From Gnetum montanum (Eukaryota > Streptophyta > Gnetopsida > Gnetales > Gnetaceae), in contig MNCI01014405.1 of assembly GCA_015680685.1 (NCBI GenBank), positions 1-40,427 of the forward strand: a stretch of 40,427 nucleotides of DNA, written 5' to 3'. This document shows positions 1 through 10,401 of this stretch, in pieces; within the stretch, counting starts at the first letter, position 1, and every line of letters starts with the position of its first letter. The notes below the pieces were generated by a model. It had not been told where the DNA came from and did not search any database. It saw only the letters and a list, made by a program, of their open reading frames with translations. Both the position numbers and the translations under genes were made by a program.

Positions 1-620
1 TTGAAAAACACCAAAACATGAGTCCATAATTGCCATTTTTCAAAAGAACAATGGAATATATATCTATATATATATTTTCTACCACATGAATCATTTAAAT
101 CAATGCATCCTTATTTCGAAAAATGGTAGTGTTAAAACTATCATTCCAAATGCCAAAATTACTCACCCATGTGAGCAAATTAAATATTTCAAAGACCATC
201 AGTTTAAATTCAAATGTCCAAAATTGTGCATTTATCAAGGACCTTTTCTGTACTTAGATTCCAAAGCATTGATAAAATAAATTTCAAAAAAAAATAGTGT
301 TTGAAATAGAGAAAACTTTATATTGATGTCCAAATCACAGTAAAATTCCTTTTTCATGTCAAAGGATATTTCAAAAATACCACAGGAAAAATAAAAGGTT
401 TCATCATTAATTAACCGGAAAAATAAAAATCCTCATTGGAGCATCGCGCAGCGTGAAAAGGAAAAATAATTTGCCAAGGCCAACATTCAACATGATAAAT
501 AGTTTACGTGTGAAACGATTTACGTTATTTTCATAGCCATATTGAAAACCGCATGTAACAAAATTCCATCCATCGCTTACAGAAATAGCAACAGCAATAT
601 TCAATCCTTTACTCTTCTTA
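1..620. other. AT-rich stretch, no gene recognised
   Basis: Short open frames occur on both strands, but none shows a recognisable domain, splice-supported structure or biased composition. The right part (about 400-620) may be internal or untranslated sequence of the copia-like element whose primer-binding site lies at 939-951, since it is downstream of that site on the minus strand. Confidence 0.4.
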
Positions 621-638
621 CAGCACCCACTGCCTCAA

Positions 639-1350
639 TCAAATAGACTGCCTGAGATAGCACCATTCTCTCAGCGTAGCAGATCCAAGGCCAGAAGAAG
701 ACATAAGGCCAGCATGAAAAATCAAGGATCCAAACGCTGAAGCACTCATTCTAATTGAGCTAAAGGGGCACCATAAATCGAGGTTCCAAATCTCACTAGA
801 TCTACTAACATCATAAAAATATGCAGATAATATTGTAGAAACCTCGAAATGCATAGACAAAAATTGCAGAAATTTGTAAACAGAAACAATGCAGCAAAAC
901 CCAAAAAACCAAAACTAAGCATCAAGGCAGAGATCTATGGCTTTGATACCAAATGTTAGAATTCTTTCCAGTGCATCAAAACCGAATTGCACAAGCGGAA
1001 GCATGTAAAAACAAATCTCTTAATCTATGCCATTGATGCCTGAATGTTCTGGATCTTCTTTCACACGGGCGCTCTGCGGTGATGGTGTATGCAGACTGTA
1101 GACTGTGAAAGGGACCTAAACTATTACACTGCAATTGATTCCCTATGCCTTGTTCTCCTATCAAGAAGTCAGAAGGTCCAGGAATCCGTTACCATTTATT
1201 AAAAAAATATGAGACCATTTCCAGATAACAATGAATCGGTTGGAACGGATGGATTGCAACGAAAACTGTCATGTTGCTGTACAAAGTTATCACATTGTTA
1301 ACTGAGATAGATCTTCACAACAAGTTTAGAAGTCTTCTCTCATCTCCAGG
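639..1350 (-). mobile_element. Putative Ty1/copia-type LTR end with leader, minus strand
   Basis: Read on the minus strand, a sequence ending in ATTCTAACA is followed two bases later by TGGTATCAAAGCC. This is the usual arrangement of a copia 5' LTR end and a primer-binding site complementary to initiator tRNA-Met. The LTR body would extend rightward from 954 and internal sequence leftward. I could not find the other end of the LTR or a gag frame with a known motif, so the element is a fragment or strongly decayed. The right limit is approximate. Confidence 0.4.
939..951 (-). promoter_or_regulatory. tRNA-Met-like primer-binding site
   Basis: The minus strand reads TGGTATCAAAGCC, one mismatch from the common plant copia PBS (TGGTATCAGAGCC). 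It lies two bases from an LTR-like terminus (TGTTAGAATT on the plus strand from 954). Confidence 0.45.
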
Positions 1351-1651
1351 GAAAATTCTAAAACTATGGGACAGTAGAAACAGAAAGTGTAGTTCGCAAA
1401 TAATAAACTGCTAATTCATTGTTACATGCCCATGTACCAATCTTGAGACCCTAGATAAGATGGGCATGATACCAACCCTCAATAAAACCTGCTGCTTAAT
1501 AAGATGAGCATTACAGCCCTTTATAATGAAAGTTTTTGGCCGACAAACTTTGGAAGCATCTATAACATGGCAAATTCAAATTGCCACATTTATAAACAAC
1601 CATCCAAATGCATGCTCAGCTTCTGTTTCAGCGCGCCACACGCAACGCAAT

Positions 1652-1719
1652 CACGTGGCTCTTCGGCAATCCAAGTCAAAATTTGCAGACGCGGAGATCG
1701 AATCGCTGGCCTTATAAAT
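1652..1719 (+). promoter_or_regulatory. G-box and TATA box upstream of OMT-like frame
   Basis: A CACGTG G-box lies at 1652-1657 and a TTATAAAT TATA-like box at 1712-1719. The first ATG of the O-methyltransferase-like frame follows at 1751. Spacing from TATA to ATG is short, leaving a leader of only a few bases if initiation is about 30 bp downstream. The elements are visible; the promoter role is inferred. Confidence 0.35.
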
Positions 1720-1750
1720 GGTCATGCAAAATCCAGAGCCAGAGCTATAG

Positions 1751-2860
1751 ATGGAAAACGAGAAGAAGGCAATGCTTGAATCGTGCAAGAACAGTGTAGT
1801 AGAGGCCAACCGGAGACTTTCCGCGTTCGTGGAGACGCAGGCACTGTTTACGGCCATGGAGCTGAGCATTCTGCAAATGTTCTTGGAAAATACCGCCAAC
1901 TACAACCACAACCGCCATTCAATGTCCTGAGCTCCTCATCTCAGGGGAAAATCATGGTTTTGGACAAACATCTTAGACATCCGATTTTGAACAAACATCT
2001 TAGACATCATCCTTTGTTACTTAGAATTTTGTTATCCCCATTGTTTCGGTCGAGAGGCCAATTTGTCCGGCGTGATGGAGAGGGGGAGTGTATACATCAC
2101 TTGCCATGTCCCAGGTAAGATCCCGTGATGGAAAAATATAAAATGTAAGTGCATGCCATGAAAAAAAAAGTTATAAATCAAATTAATAGAACTTTTTACA
2201 AGAATTATTATTGAATAACGTACAGTAATTTTGACTTTGGTTTTCAATATGAATATCAATTCTCAATGAATCAATTTTACGTTATTTTGACTTTGGTTTT
2301 CAATATGACTATCAATTCTCATGGTCAACTAATAGATATATATTTTAGATATATAGCTAAACTAGTTGTTATTCGTTATTTTGGGTTCTTTGAAAAGTAT
2401 TTCTATTTTTTCATAAAAATGTAATCTCTAACCAATATATCCCACCTCTAATAAAAACCCACCACGTGGTGGTGGAATGTTGCAGGGGTGGAGCATGGCC
2501 GGGGACATGTTCGTCAATATTCCCTCTGCTGAAGGTGAGTGCTCGTGAATGTTGGGTGCAGGCTCATCCATTGAATCTTGCGTTCACAGTGAAGGGTGAG
2601 GTTGTTGGTTCTGGTTTGATTTGATTTGATGTTGTGGGCTGTGGCAGCTGGTGCTTCATGACTGGGACGATGCTAGCTGCAACAGGATTTTGAGAAACTG
2701 CAGGAGGGCCATGTCCATGTCAGAAGCTGGAGGAGGAGGCAGGGTTAAGTTGTTGAGATGTTTAAGATGATCAAGTTCACACTTGGCTGTAGATATTGTA
2801 GTTGTAATCACAAAAACTTTTATTCTTGGATCCTCCAACTACATTTTGAGGCTCATGGCT
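1751..2860 (+). pseudogene. Caffeate/flavonoid-type O-methyltransferase pseudogene
   Basis: Plant class II O-methyltransferases move a methyl group from S-adenosylmethionine to phenolic hydroxyls. Three separated pieces look like this family. The first is a 59-codon frame from ATG 1751 with a helical segment (FVETQALFTAMELSI) resembling the N-terminal dimerisation helices. The second, near 2486-2534, reads GDMFVNIPSAEG, like the conserved GDMF..P segment of the SAM pocket. The third, near 2647-2712, reads LVLHDWDDASCNRILRNC, matching the HDW..D..C..ILKNC block that carries the catalytic histidine. A good splice donor follows 2111 (CAG/GTAAGA), an acceptor precedes 2486 and another donor lies at 2534/2535. 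The pieces are in different frames, the first stops after 59 codons, the central domain is mostly missing and the C-terminal third is unrecognisable. The HDW block is the strongest evidence; the first piece is the weakest. Confidence 0.55.
2228..2324 (+). repeat. 56-bp direct tandem duplication (two copies)
   Basis: The segment starting ATTTTGACTTTGGTTTTC at 2228 recurs at 2284 with few differences over about 41 bp. It lies in the AT-rich stretch that would be an intron of the O-methyltransferase relic. Confidence 0.8.
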
Positions 2861-2879
2861 GACCATCTTGACACCTAAA

Positions 2880-3640
2880 GAGAGATAGACCAGAATAATA
2901 CTTTGTATTCTGAGGGCGTTCACATTCACAGGTTATTGTAGATTTGGAGGATGCCAGTGTACTCACAATATAATGTTGACAATACCTTGATGATAGGCAA
3001 TATAAGTACACTCTTCCAAAATGTTTCAGAACTGTTTATCTACTAGAACCATAAGTCCGATTTTAAATTGTCATCTTTGTTTGTTTTTAGTCCCAAGGTT
3101 ATTTAGTTCTAACTGTTTTCAGGCTTCATTTTTGTAGGTATAGGGTACATCCTGGGGGGCTAGTAAGAAATAACCAAATTTTATCCATGACTCATACAAC
3201 CTTGGAAGAGTTCAAAAAAGGTGAGGTCATGAAAGTGCAAGTGCTTGATCAGCTCGAAGTTGAGTTTGGTAGATACTGTACATGGTCTTCTTACATATAC
3301 CAAACCAATGTACTCATCAATCATGAACACAAATGATGGACTTGTGTAAACTTAGAAGCACCTATACTAGCCCATCCTAAATCTCTAGCTTTGCCTAAGC
3401 TTGATGAGTGAAAGTTGTTTAGCAAGGTCAAAAATTCTAATATTTTTGTCTTTGTGTTTTTGTGTTGGATGTTCTTTTTTTTTTTCTTTTTTGGGTTTTA
3501 AAGTTTTTTAGTTTTTTGAATTTTTAGGTTTTTTTATGATTTTATAGGCTAACAAGTCAACTATGTTATATTATAGATTTTATGTATGAGTCTACAATTA
3601 TCATGACCATTTTCTACCATGCTGAGAAGAAGATTCAACT
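2880..3640. other. Non-coding, AT/T-rich stretch
   Basis: No coding frame with recognisable features. A T-rich run lies near 3474-3535. If element C has a 3' LTR it should lie here or further left, but I could not match any part to a second copy. Confidence 0.4.
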
Positions 3641-3659
3641 CAAGTAGGACAAAGTAGAC

Positions 3660-5640
3660 TCAACACAAATGTGGTTGGTAGAGGAAGCTCCTGCGAATCT
3701 CCTACAAAGGCTTACCGATGTAGGTTTGTATGACTTGTTTATGTTGTCTAGTCCATTGATGTCACTTACTGAGATATTGGACATGATTGACTCTTTTAAT
3801 GAGGGGATCACCAAATTCTTCACTCGCATTCATGGTTATTCTATTATGTTGAGCGTTAATGAGTCCATGTTTAGTGATCTCTCTGGCATATCCTCTAATG
3901 GTGCCAAGGCTACCACTAGAGCAGGAAAAGATACATGCCATAGAGAAAAAATGGAGGCTTAGCTTCCCCCTTGATGCAACATTTTCTCTTAACAATTGTG
4001 ACGTTAAGGAAGCTAATGAGACCTACCAGCTTTTCCACGCTAGGGCCTTTCCCATGCAACTATAGTAGAGGAAAATCATAGGGGTTCAAAAGGTGTTAAT
4101 TGATGGTACTAGGTTTGACTAGGCTCCCTTCCTAAGCACTGGCCTAAGGGATGAAATCAAAAAGCTCCAAAATAACCTCAATAACATTCATCATGTGCAT
4201 TTTACATTTTTTATGCATAACTTAGAAGGTTTACAAAGTTTTTGGTAATCAAGAAAGTTAAAAAGTGGGTTGCACGTGATGCTTTTCAACTTTCTAGGCC
4301 TTGGACTAAACATGTTACTCGGGTTATGCATCACCAAAATCCACCAATGAAGGAGATAGAAGAATTAGTGCCTATTACCACTAACCATCTTAGTGGTTTA
4401 CATGGTTCACATGATTTTTCCCATAATACCATAGGGATTATCTTATGTGATTTGCCTCCAAAAAGCAACCCTCCAATAGACCTATCTTATGATCTTCTTG
4501 GTATACTTTAAATTTTCTTTATGCTTTCGTTAAATTTTTTATAATTTTTTGTTTCAATTTTTGTTTGTCTTGTTGCAATTAATATCTAACTATTATGGTC
4601 ATTATAGAATATGAACTTCCTCCAAAAGCATCTACATCCACCTTCCACTCTAAATGTTGGGTGGTGGCCCTAGATAATTTGGAATTCATGAAGGGAATGA
4701 TGGATGATATGGTAGGAAAATTGCAACAAATAGCTCCTAATGTTAGTAAGAAAAATGTTAAAGCATTTTATTTTTATTTTTGATTTTTATACTTTTTTGT
4801 TATGTTTTTATGGCTACAATGTTTTATTTATTTATTTTTTGTTTTTTGTTTTTAATGTTTTTAATGTTTTGGTGTTGTAGTAGTTTCCAAAATAAAATGG
4901 AACCTCTTATGAGACTTTTAATTTGATGGTTTCCCTTCATTATCCTCCAACATTAAGAATGTTCCACATAGGTTGTATGAAGGGACCACAAAATGTGCTC
5001 TATCTTATAAAAAAACATTCTTGGAGGCTTAATGCTTTAATGAGTTCCTATGGGAGGAGGTTATAGCATTGAGAAAGATAAACAAGAAGCTAAACAATAA
5101 AGTCAAGAGCTTTGAAGATCACAAGGAATTCGTAGAGGCATGCATGACCCATAGGGATTCCTTGAACACTAAAGAGATTGAGTGGTTTCACTATTGGAGC
5201 ACCATTCGAGGTACAGTTGCTCTAGCTAGGAGTAATATGGAGAAAGACATGTAAATGAAGCTCCTGGTTCAAGAGTCTAAGGAATGGTACAAAAGGAATA
5301 CACATGGATGTTAGAGTGGGAAAAAATAAACAGGCTCCTAGATAACTTTACAAGGAAGAGAAGGAAAATTACATGAAATCATGACATGAAGTAGCCATGA
5401 CACAACATATGTATGAGTTATTTATTCAAGGAATGGATGTCGAGGACACTTTTAACATGTTTGTGAAGCTTGTGTTTACTATGAAGTCTCCTAATCATCA
5501 GATCATTACTACATTTGGTTAAACTACCACTGTTGACTTCTCCCACACTCCACCTAAGTAGACAAAAATAGAGAGGGAAAAGATCCTAGTAGGGGAAAGA
5601 AAAATATGTGACGTACTTAATTGTGCAACTATTGTCTAAT
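3660..5640 (+). pseudogene. Degenerate spliced coding unit, probably transposon-associated
   Basis: A series of frames looks coding. One starts near 3669 (WLVEEAPANLLQRLTDVGLY), followed by blocks at 4242-4500, 4608-4741 and 5030-5254. A 107-bp intron at 4501-4607 (donor G/GTATAC, acceptor ATTATAG) joins the 4242 frame to the next one exactly in phase, giving DLL-EYELPPKAST. A second likely intron is 4742-4880 (donor GTTAGT, acceptor GTTGTAG). In-frame stops and shifts occur between 3960 and 4240 and again after 4881, so it is not functional as seen. The product is unknown. The first block is loosely reminiscent of transposon-derived plant mobile domain proteins, and this is a weak resemblance. 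The unit runs convergently into the protease of element C. It may be an antisense extra frame of that element, as known for Tat-lineage elements, or an independent element. Confidence 0.4.
4501..4607 (+). other. Intron inside the degenerate plus-strand coding unit
   Basis: GT at 4501-4502 and AG at 4606-4607 bound a T-rich 107-bp segment with pyrimidine-rich stretches. Removing it fuses the two flanking frames in phase (G + AA gives a GAA codon). Confidence 0.5.
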
Positions 5641-5733
5641 CTTTGATAGATTAGAAAATGTGTAAGGTATTTATTGTACAATCTTGTACTCTCTGTTTCC
5701 CTTGCTCATCTTGTTAAATGGGAGCTCTGCCCA

Positions 5734-6420
5734 TTATTTATTAATGGTGCTAATGTTGATAGCCTTGGCTTGGTTGATGTTGTTGTTGTTCTGAACTTTT
5801 TTTTTTGGTGATAAGAGTTTCTTCTTGAAAGTCATCTTAGATCTTGTCTCTAAGTTAACATTGTTGATAAACAAGGATATTGTGTCATCTCTATGGATGA
5901 TAATTTCATATTCCTCATAAGGTAAGTGAATCTCTTTGTGAATCAAGGAAGAGACTACTTGTAATTTAGCTAACCAAGGTTTTCCTTAAATTAGGTTAAA
6001 ACTAGGTGTCTCTTCCACCACTAAGAAATCAACAAATATGGGAAATTGTTCCTCAACAATGAAGTCTAGCAATATGGACCCTTTCACAACCACCTATGAC
6101 TTGTTAAAGGACTTAAGAACAAAGGTGGATGTGCCCTAAATGTCTTCTACCAAGCCTAAATGCTCCACAATGAGAAAGGGTATAACATTTGTTGCTATCC
6201 CATCATTGACATGCACTTGATATACCTTGTATTGATCAACCCTTATCATTATGAAGAGAGGGGCTCTCGGCATCTCATCATTTTGTAAGTTGGTTTTTAC
6301 CTTCACTATCACAAAACATTAAGATAGTTGACTTCATTTATTTCATAGGTGAAGGACATACCATCACTACATGGATGGGTTTCTTATTAGCAGGGATGTC
6401 TTTACTCATAGAAATAGAAG
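5734..6420 (-). pseudogene. Element C: retropepsin (protease) domain relic
   Basis: On the minus strand, going leftward from about 6420, the translation shows a Ty3/gypsy-type aspartic protease: a strand-rich region, then VNDGIATNVIP, then IVEHLGL, and later GKPWLAKL followed by LIHKEIHLPYE. The last part matches the conserved 'GRPWL....hp..hhhhhKF' end of plant gypsy proteases. The usual D-T/S-G catalytic triad is replaced by N-D-G when aligned from the conserved NVIP, so the catalytic Asp is lost. In-frame stops occur near 6140, 6105 and 5990. It would normally lead into reverse transcriptase, but none follows before the convergent plus-strand unit begins near 5640. Confidence 0.65.
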
Positions 6421-7459
6421 TTAACATCTTAATTAGCACTCAAAGAAATGTTCTTTTATTTAAGCAAGAGTTCAACCTACTCCATGGTATTGAGGAAGTT
6501 CTTGTCATTGTTGGATGATTTCTCATGTTTGTTAATATTGACTTCCTCCATTCTACCCAAGATTTTAATCTCATGTTTTAGTGTTTATTATTTATGCCCC
6601 TTTTCTCTCTCTTATTTTTAGTTATTCTCCCTAGGTTGGCTCGTTGAGGCAATCTAAGCATTTAAGTCTATTGGGATTACTGAAATTGTAGACTTCGGTG
6701 GACCTACTTCCTTCCACACCTTTGATTGATTGTTATCCTTAGCCTTAAGCTTAGTAGCTAGCTTCTTGCATTACTTTGAAGGTAATTTTTTATTAGCTAG
6801 CTATGAAGAGGCTAAAGAATTACCTACCATAGGAGGATGTTAATCAACTTGCATCATAGGTTTGTTGGTAGTGGAAGGGGATACTCTAATGACAATTGAT
6901 TTATTGGGAGGTGTAGGCTATGGTCTCCTTATAACAAAAGGAGTTCTTGAACTTGATGAAGTTGAAGCCTTTTCATCACAAGGAGGTACCCCAAACCACA
7001 AACAACTTCCTAGTAGGCTTAGGGTTTTTATTAATGTTGAATGTGGATATGGTATACTGGTCACTGTTAGTGTTCAATGCATCCTTGTACACTTGCATAT
7101 TATGGTTTTGGGACTTGTCCAGGTTTGATGCATTTAGAACTAACTCCCCACTATCTATCATCTTTTTCTTATCATCTTTTAGAGCCAAGAAAAAATTAGT
7201 ATCATGATCAGACAACTGAAGGTAGTGATAGAATCAATCTAGTTTAAACTATTTAGGCATGGGTGAATCATACTTTGTGACTATGGTAAGATTCCTGGCA
7301 ATCTCACATAGGTGATCATGCCTCTTGTAAGCATTCTCTTATATTTATTTATGTTGGATACAGTTATTTCTAAGCAACCGATCAAGAAGCTTCGATGGTT
7401 TCATAGGTTTCTTAGTGTACTTCAACTAGTCTTTTCTTTCAAATTTTGACCTAGGTTGA
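6421..7459 (-). pseudogene. Element C: C-terminal part of gag-like region, left of nested insertion
   Basis: A frame of about 79 codons (7215-6976, minus) includes FFLALKDDKKKMIDSGELV and ends NPKPTRKLFVVWGTSL. Further right the same frame runs to 7459 with several stops (KPMKPSKLLDRLLRNN near 7400). It is continuous in frame with sequence at 15360 and beyond once element A and one copy of its target duplication are removed. The residues are hydrophilic and linker-like, as expected between gag and protease. No zinc knuckle was seen. The family was not identified beyond an LTR retroelement of gypsy type. Confidence 0.5.
7455..7459 (+). repeat. Left target-site duplication of element A
   Basis: GTTGA just before the 5' LTR compares with GTTGG at 15360-15364 just after the 3' LTR: four of five bases match, as expected for an old 5-bp duplication. 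Confidence 0.5.
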
Positions 7460-7556
7460 TGATAGGACGCGATATCGCATGAGTCACGATATCGCATATG
7501 CGATATCGCATCCCTTGCGACATAGCATACGTGACATTGTGGTCCAACCTCATATC

Positions 7557-7564
7557 TATAAATA
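7557..7564 (+). promoter_or_regulatory. LTR TATA box
   Basis: TATAAATA, conserved at 14508-14515 in the 3' LTR and, in the opposite orientation, at 20674-20681 in the related element B. Transcription of A should start about 30 bp downstream. Confidence 0.65.
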
Positions 7565-7730
7565 AGAGGCAACACTCCCCTTATTCCTCATCCTAGGCTA
7601 AAAGTAGGAAAACTCGGGTAGATTGATCACTCCAAAGATAGATTATTTTCCATGTGCTCGCAGTAGGAGTCCCCAAGTGAACAGATCTTTATTCGAGCAG
7701 CATTGTACCTAAACGCAAGTTGTGTATAGC

Positions 7731-7736
7731 AATAAA
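7731..7736 (+). terminator. LTR polyadenylation signal
   Basis: AATAAA in the context GCAATAAAGATG, about 170 bp after the TATA box. It is conserved at 14674-14679 and in the LTR of element B (GGCAATAAAGATC on the minus strand), so it likely marks the end of the R region. Confidence 0.5.
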
Positions 7737-7829
7737 GATGAGCTTTGTGGATAAACCTTACAATACATGGAATAGGTTTATTACATGCTATTTCCTACTT
7801 GTTATTTATTACCTGTAGTAGCGCGATAT

Positions 7830-8110
7830 GAGTATTACTTGATTACGAGCATTTACGAATGTGTACGGTTAGTCAACGAATCAGTTGCTCATCATGATTA
7901 GTCTCTGTCACCCTAAACTCCTAGAACATGGGATAAGTACAACTTGGTTACGAGCATTTAAGGATGTGTACGGATAGCCAAGGAATGGATTCTCATCATG
8001 CTTAGGTTAGTTAACTGCCTTACTACGACCACTTCAAGCATGTGCGTTACGCGTTGGATCCCAGTAACGATTAGTATTTGGTAACCACGGTTGCATAGTT
8101 CAGGGTGTGT
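7830..8110 (+). repeat. Degenerate tandem repeat within the LTR
   Basis: The motif TTACGAGCATTTA followed by ATGTGTACGG and TAGCCAAGGAAT occurs at about 7842 and again 105 bp later at about 7947. Weaker copies follow near 8025 and 8085 (CAAGCATGTGCG, GGGTGTGTACAG). The 3' LTR carries the same series. Confidence 0.6.
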
Positions 8111-8411
8111 ACAGTAAGAGGGAATGGATGCTGATGCTAGATAATTTAGACTTAGTGCAGTAGTTAGAGTTAGTCTTTGTTTCTCAACCCTTCCCTCATA
8201 TCACAGATGATATAAAACATAAAAGACCATAAAAATCATATACCTCAGACTTGCTTAACCATACACCATGACACATACAAGTAAGTCTAGGAATTAACCC
8301 TAAGTTTTCCAAGAGGTGTGTAGTCATTTAGTCTACGAATTTCAACTAGATCGTGTGTGAATGCGCTTGTATTCATATGGTTGAGTGTAGGGGTATCTCT
8401 CCACTCATCAT

Positions 8412-8429
8412 TGGCACCGTTTCCAGGGA
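8412..8429 (+). promoter_or_regulatory. Primer-binding site of element A
   Basis: TGGCACCGTTTCCAGGGA begins one base after the LTR end. It resembles the TGGCGCCGTTGCCGGGGA PBS of Athila/Tat-type plant elements (usually assigned to tRNA-Asp), with three differences, two of them C/G to A changes typical of decay. Confidence 0.8.
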
Positions 8430-8555
8430 CTAAGTGTTTGTATGCCAAATAGAACATAAAGGAAATCATTCAAATCATTGGAAGCCTTAACAAACCTTTG
8501 GATTAATTAATTAAATAAGAATTTATTTAATGGTGAAACAACACACCGATAAAAA

Positions 8556-10401
8556 ATGACTTCTTCTCACAAATCTAATTCACCACCTAGGACTAACACT
8601 AGAGACAGTTAGCAACATACAATGCATAACCAAAACCAGCCAAGTCCTAAACAGTACAAGAGAGTCTATACTCATCCTGATGAGTATATTTCAAACTTTA
8701 CCTTTATTCTCCATCAAGATGAACAACTGCGATGGAGAGATCTGCAAGGTAACATCGTGTTACCCCTAGATCAATTAGTTCCTAACATGCTCTTCCATAC
8801 CTTGGCACAGATTGTCATGCAAGAACTATTTGCTGAATACGTTGCTGAGGATTTTGATGAGGGATTATTATCCCAAAGACGTGCAATGTAGGAGGGACTT
8901 AAGGCAGGAGAGTCAACATACACTATTGAAGGGCAAGGTCCTACACATCCTTAGTGAAATAGGAGACGAGGAACCCCTTGTAATGGGTTCTTTAGCAATT
9001 GATGTTCCCCCTCCTAACGATGGTGAGGAGGTAAGGTATCAGAACCTATGCTCAACGATCCATACTACTGGTTCTGATCCCCGTGAACGACAACTATTCA
9101 TGGAAGGAACAACAACTCACGCTAAGGACGGGCACTTAGATCATTATAACGATCAGGGCCAAAGCAGCCAAAGAGAAGGTAAGAAACATCAAAATGGTGA
9201 TGGCTCCCCTTCTTCTTCCCCTTCATCTCCCCACTCATCCTCTCCTTCCCCATCTAGGTGCAGCCATCACGAACATAACAGTGAGGGTAAAGGTAAGGAA
9301 GACAAAAGACCTCGATGGGAAAGTCGAGAGAGAGGACAAGTGCAAGGACATAGGGAGAGTAGGGAATCACATAGACATCATAGGAATAATGAAAGAGATG
9401 ATCATGATGAGCCCCTACTCACAACCTGAAGTATGCTTGACATCATAGAGGCTGTTAGGATTCCAACAAGGCACTTAACGGATAGTCAGATCAATCATTT
9501 GGACATAAATAATATCCCACGTTTTGAAGGGGGATACAACGCTGATCCACAGCATCATTTACAGGCATTCCACAATGCCTATGCCTTGTAAAATATAGAC
9601 AATGAGTGGCATAAAATCAAGTTATTCTGAAGGACACTCATTAAAGAAGCAGAGAGTTGGTACTGGTCCTTAGAACTGGAAATCATCAGGAGGTGGAGTA
9701 CGATGCTTGAACTCTTCAACAATAAATATCAAATGTACTCCAGAGTGTCCAATTTGCATAAGAAGATCCAAGGCTGGAAACAAGATGCTTATGAACCCTT
9801 GGATGCTGTCATGGCCTGCTACTATACATTGTTACATTATTTCCTGGGCCATGGGTACGCTCAGCAAGATCAACTTCATCACATTGTGGATGGGCTAAGG
9901 CATGAAACGAGAAGAACCCTTGGGATTTATGCCCAAGGGAGACTATCACAACTTAGAGCCCAAGAAGTACAATGCTTGTTGGAACAAGTAGCGCAAGAAG
10001 AGCATGAACTATGTAAGAGGGAAAGTGTGGAAGAATACAACCACGATCCCTCCCTTCGCAAGAAGGGAGTAAAATTCTATGATGAGGAGGATGAGTCACC
10101 ACTCAAAGATTTGGTGAATCGGAAAACTTTACTGATCCAAAAATTAACAACCGAGGGATCAGCCAAGATAGACCCTATGAGGGATTCCTTAGACTCAAGA
10201 ATTGAAACAATCTTAAAAATCATAGAAGAGTCTAAGGAGGAACGAAGTAGTGACTAAGGTAAGACAAAGCAGAGAAATTCAAGCCCTGCATATAACAAGG
10301 GTAAGGGAAAAATTCCTATCTCCGATGAGGCTGTGGACTCTGACATAGACGATGATAGTGGATGTGAGATCTGCCATTATGATCATCCTAAGAGATGTTG
10401 C
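8556..10401 (+). pseudogene. Element A gag polyprotein (capsid and zinc knuckle), broken
   Basis: The likely start is ATG 8556, 23 codons after which homologous sequence continues despite a TAG at 8610; a later in-frame ATG lies at 8622. The N-terminal block NFTFILHQDEQLRWRDLQGN is also seen in element B. A frameshift between about 8812 and 8890 moves the reading to the frame used by the rest of gag-pol. Next come a Ser/Pro-rich then Arg/His/Glu-rich linker (about 9190-9420) and the capsid region (HHLQAFHNAYAL near 9555, STMLELFNNKYQMYSRVSNL from 9697, LGHGYAQQDQLHHIVDGLRH near 9846). A zinc knuckle C-E-I-C-H-Y-D-H-P-K-R-C-C lies at 10363-10401. Stops fall at about 9427, 9589, 9629 and 10255. 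B matches nearly throughout, which confirms the frame. Confidence 0.8.

Larger units (their letters stand above)
7460..8410 (+). repeat. 5' LTR of element A
   Basis: The LTR begins TGATAGGACGCG and ends CCACTCATCA, directly before the PBS. It contains a cluster of GCGATATCGC palindromes (7468-7512), a TATAAATA box (7557-7564), an AATAAA signal (7731-7736) and an internal degenerate repeat (about 7830-8110). Its counterpart is 14436-15359. Confidence 0.92.

Noticed and set aside
3474-3535. T-rich run as the tail of a minus-strand retroposon
   Set aside because: No flanking target duplication and no distinct GC-richer body could be found next to it.
8412-8429. tRNA gene fragment
   Set aside because: It is the primer-binding site complementary to a tRNA 3' end; there is no tRNA body.
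8287-8469. 60-codon minus-strand frame across the LTR end and PBS
   Set aside because: It overlaps LTR terminus and PBS, which fully explain the sequence.
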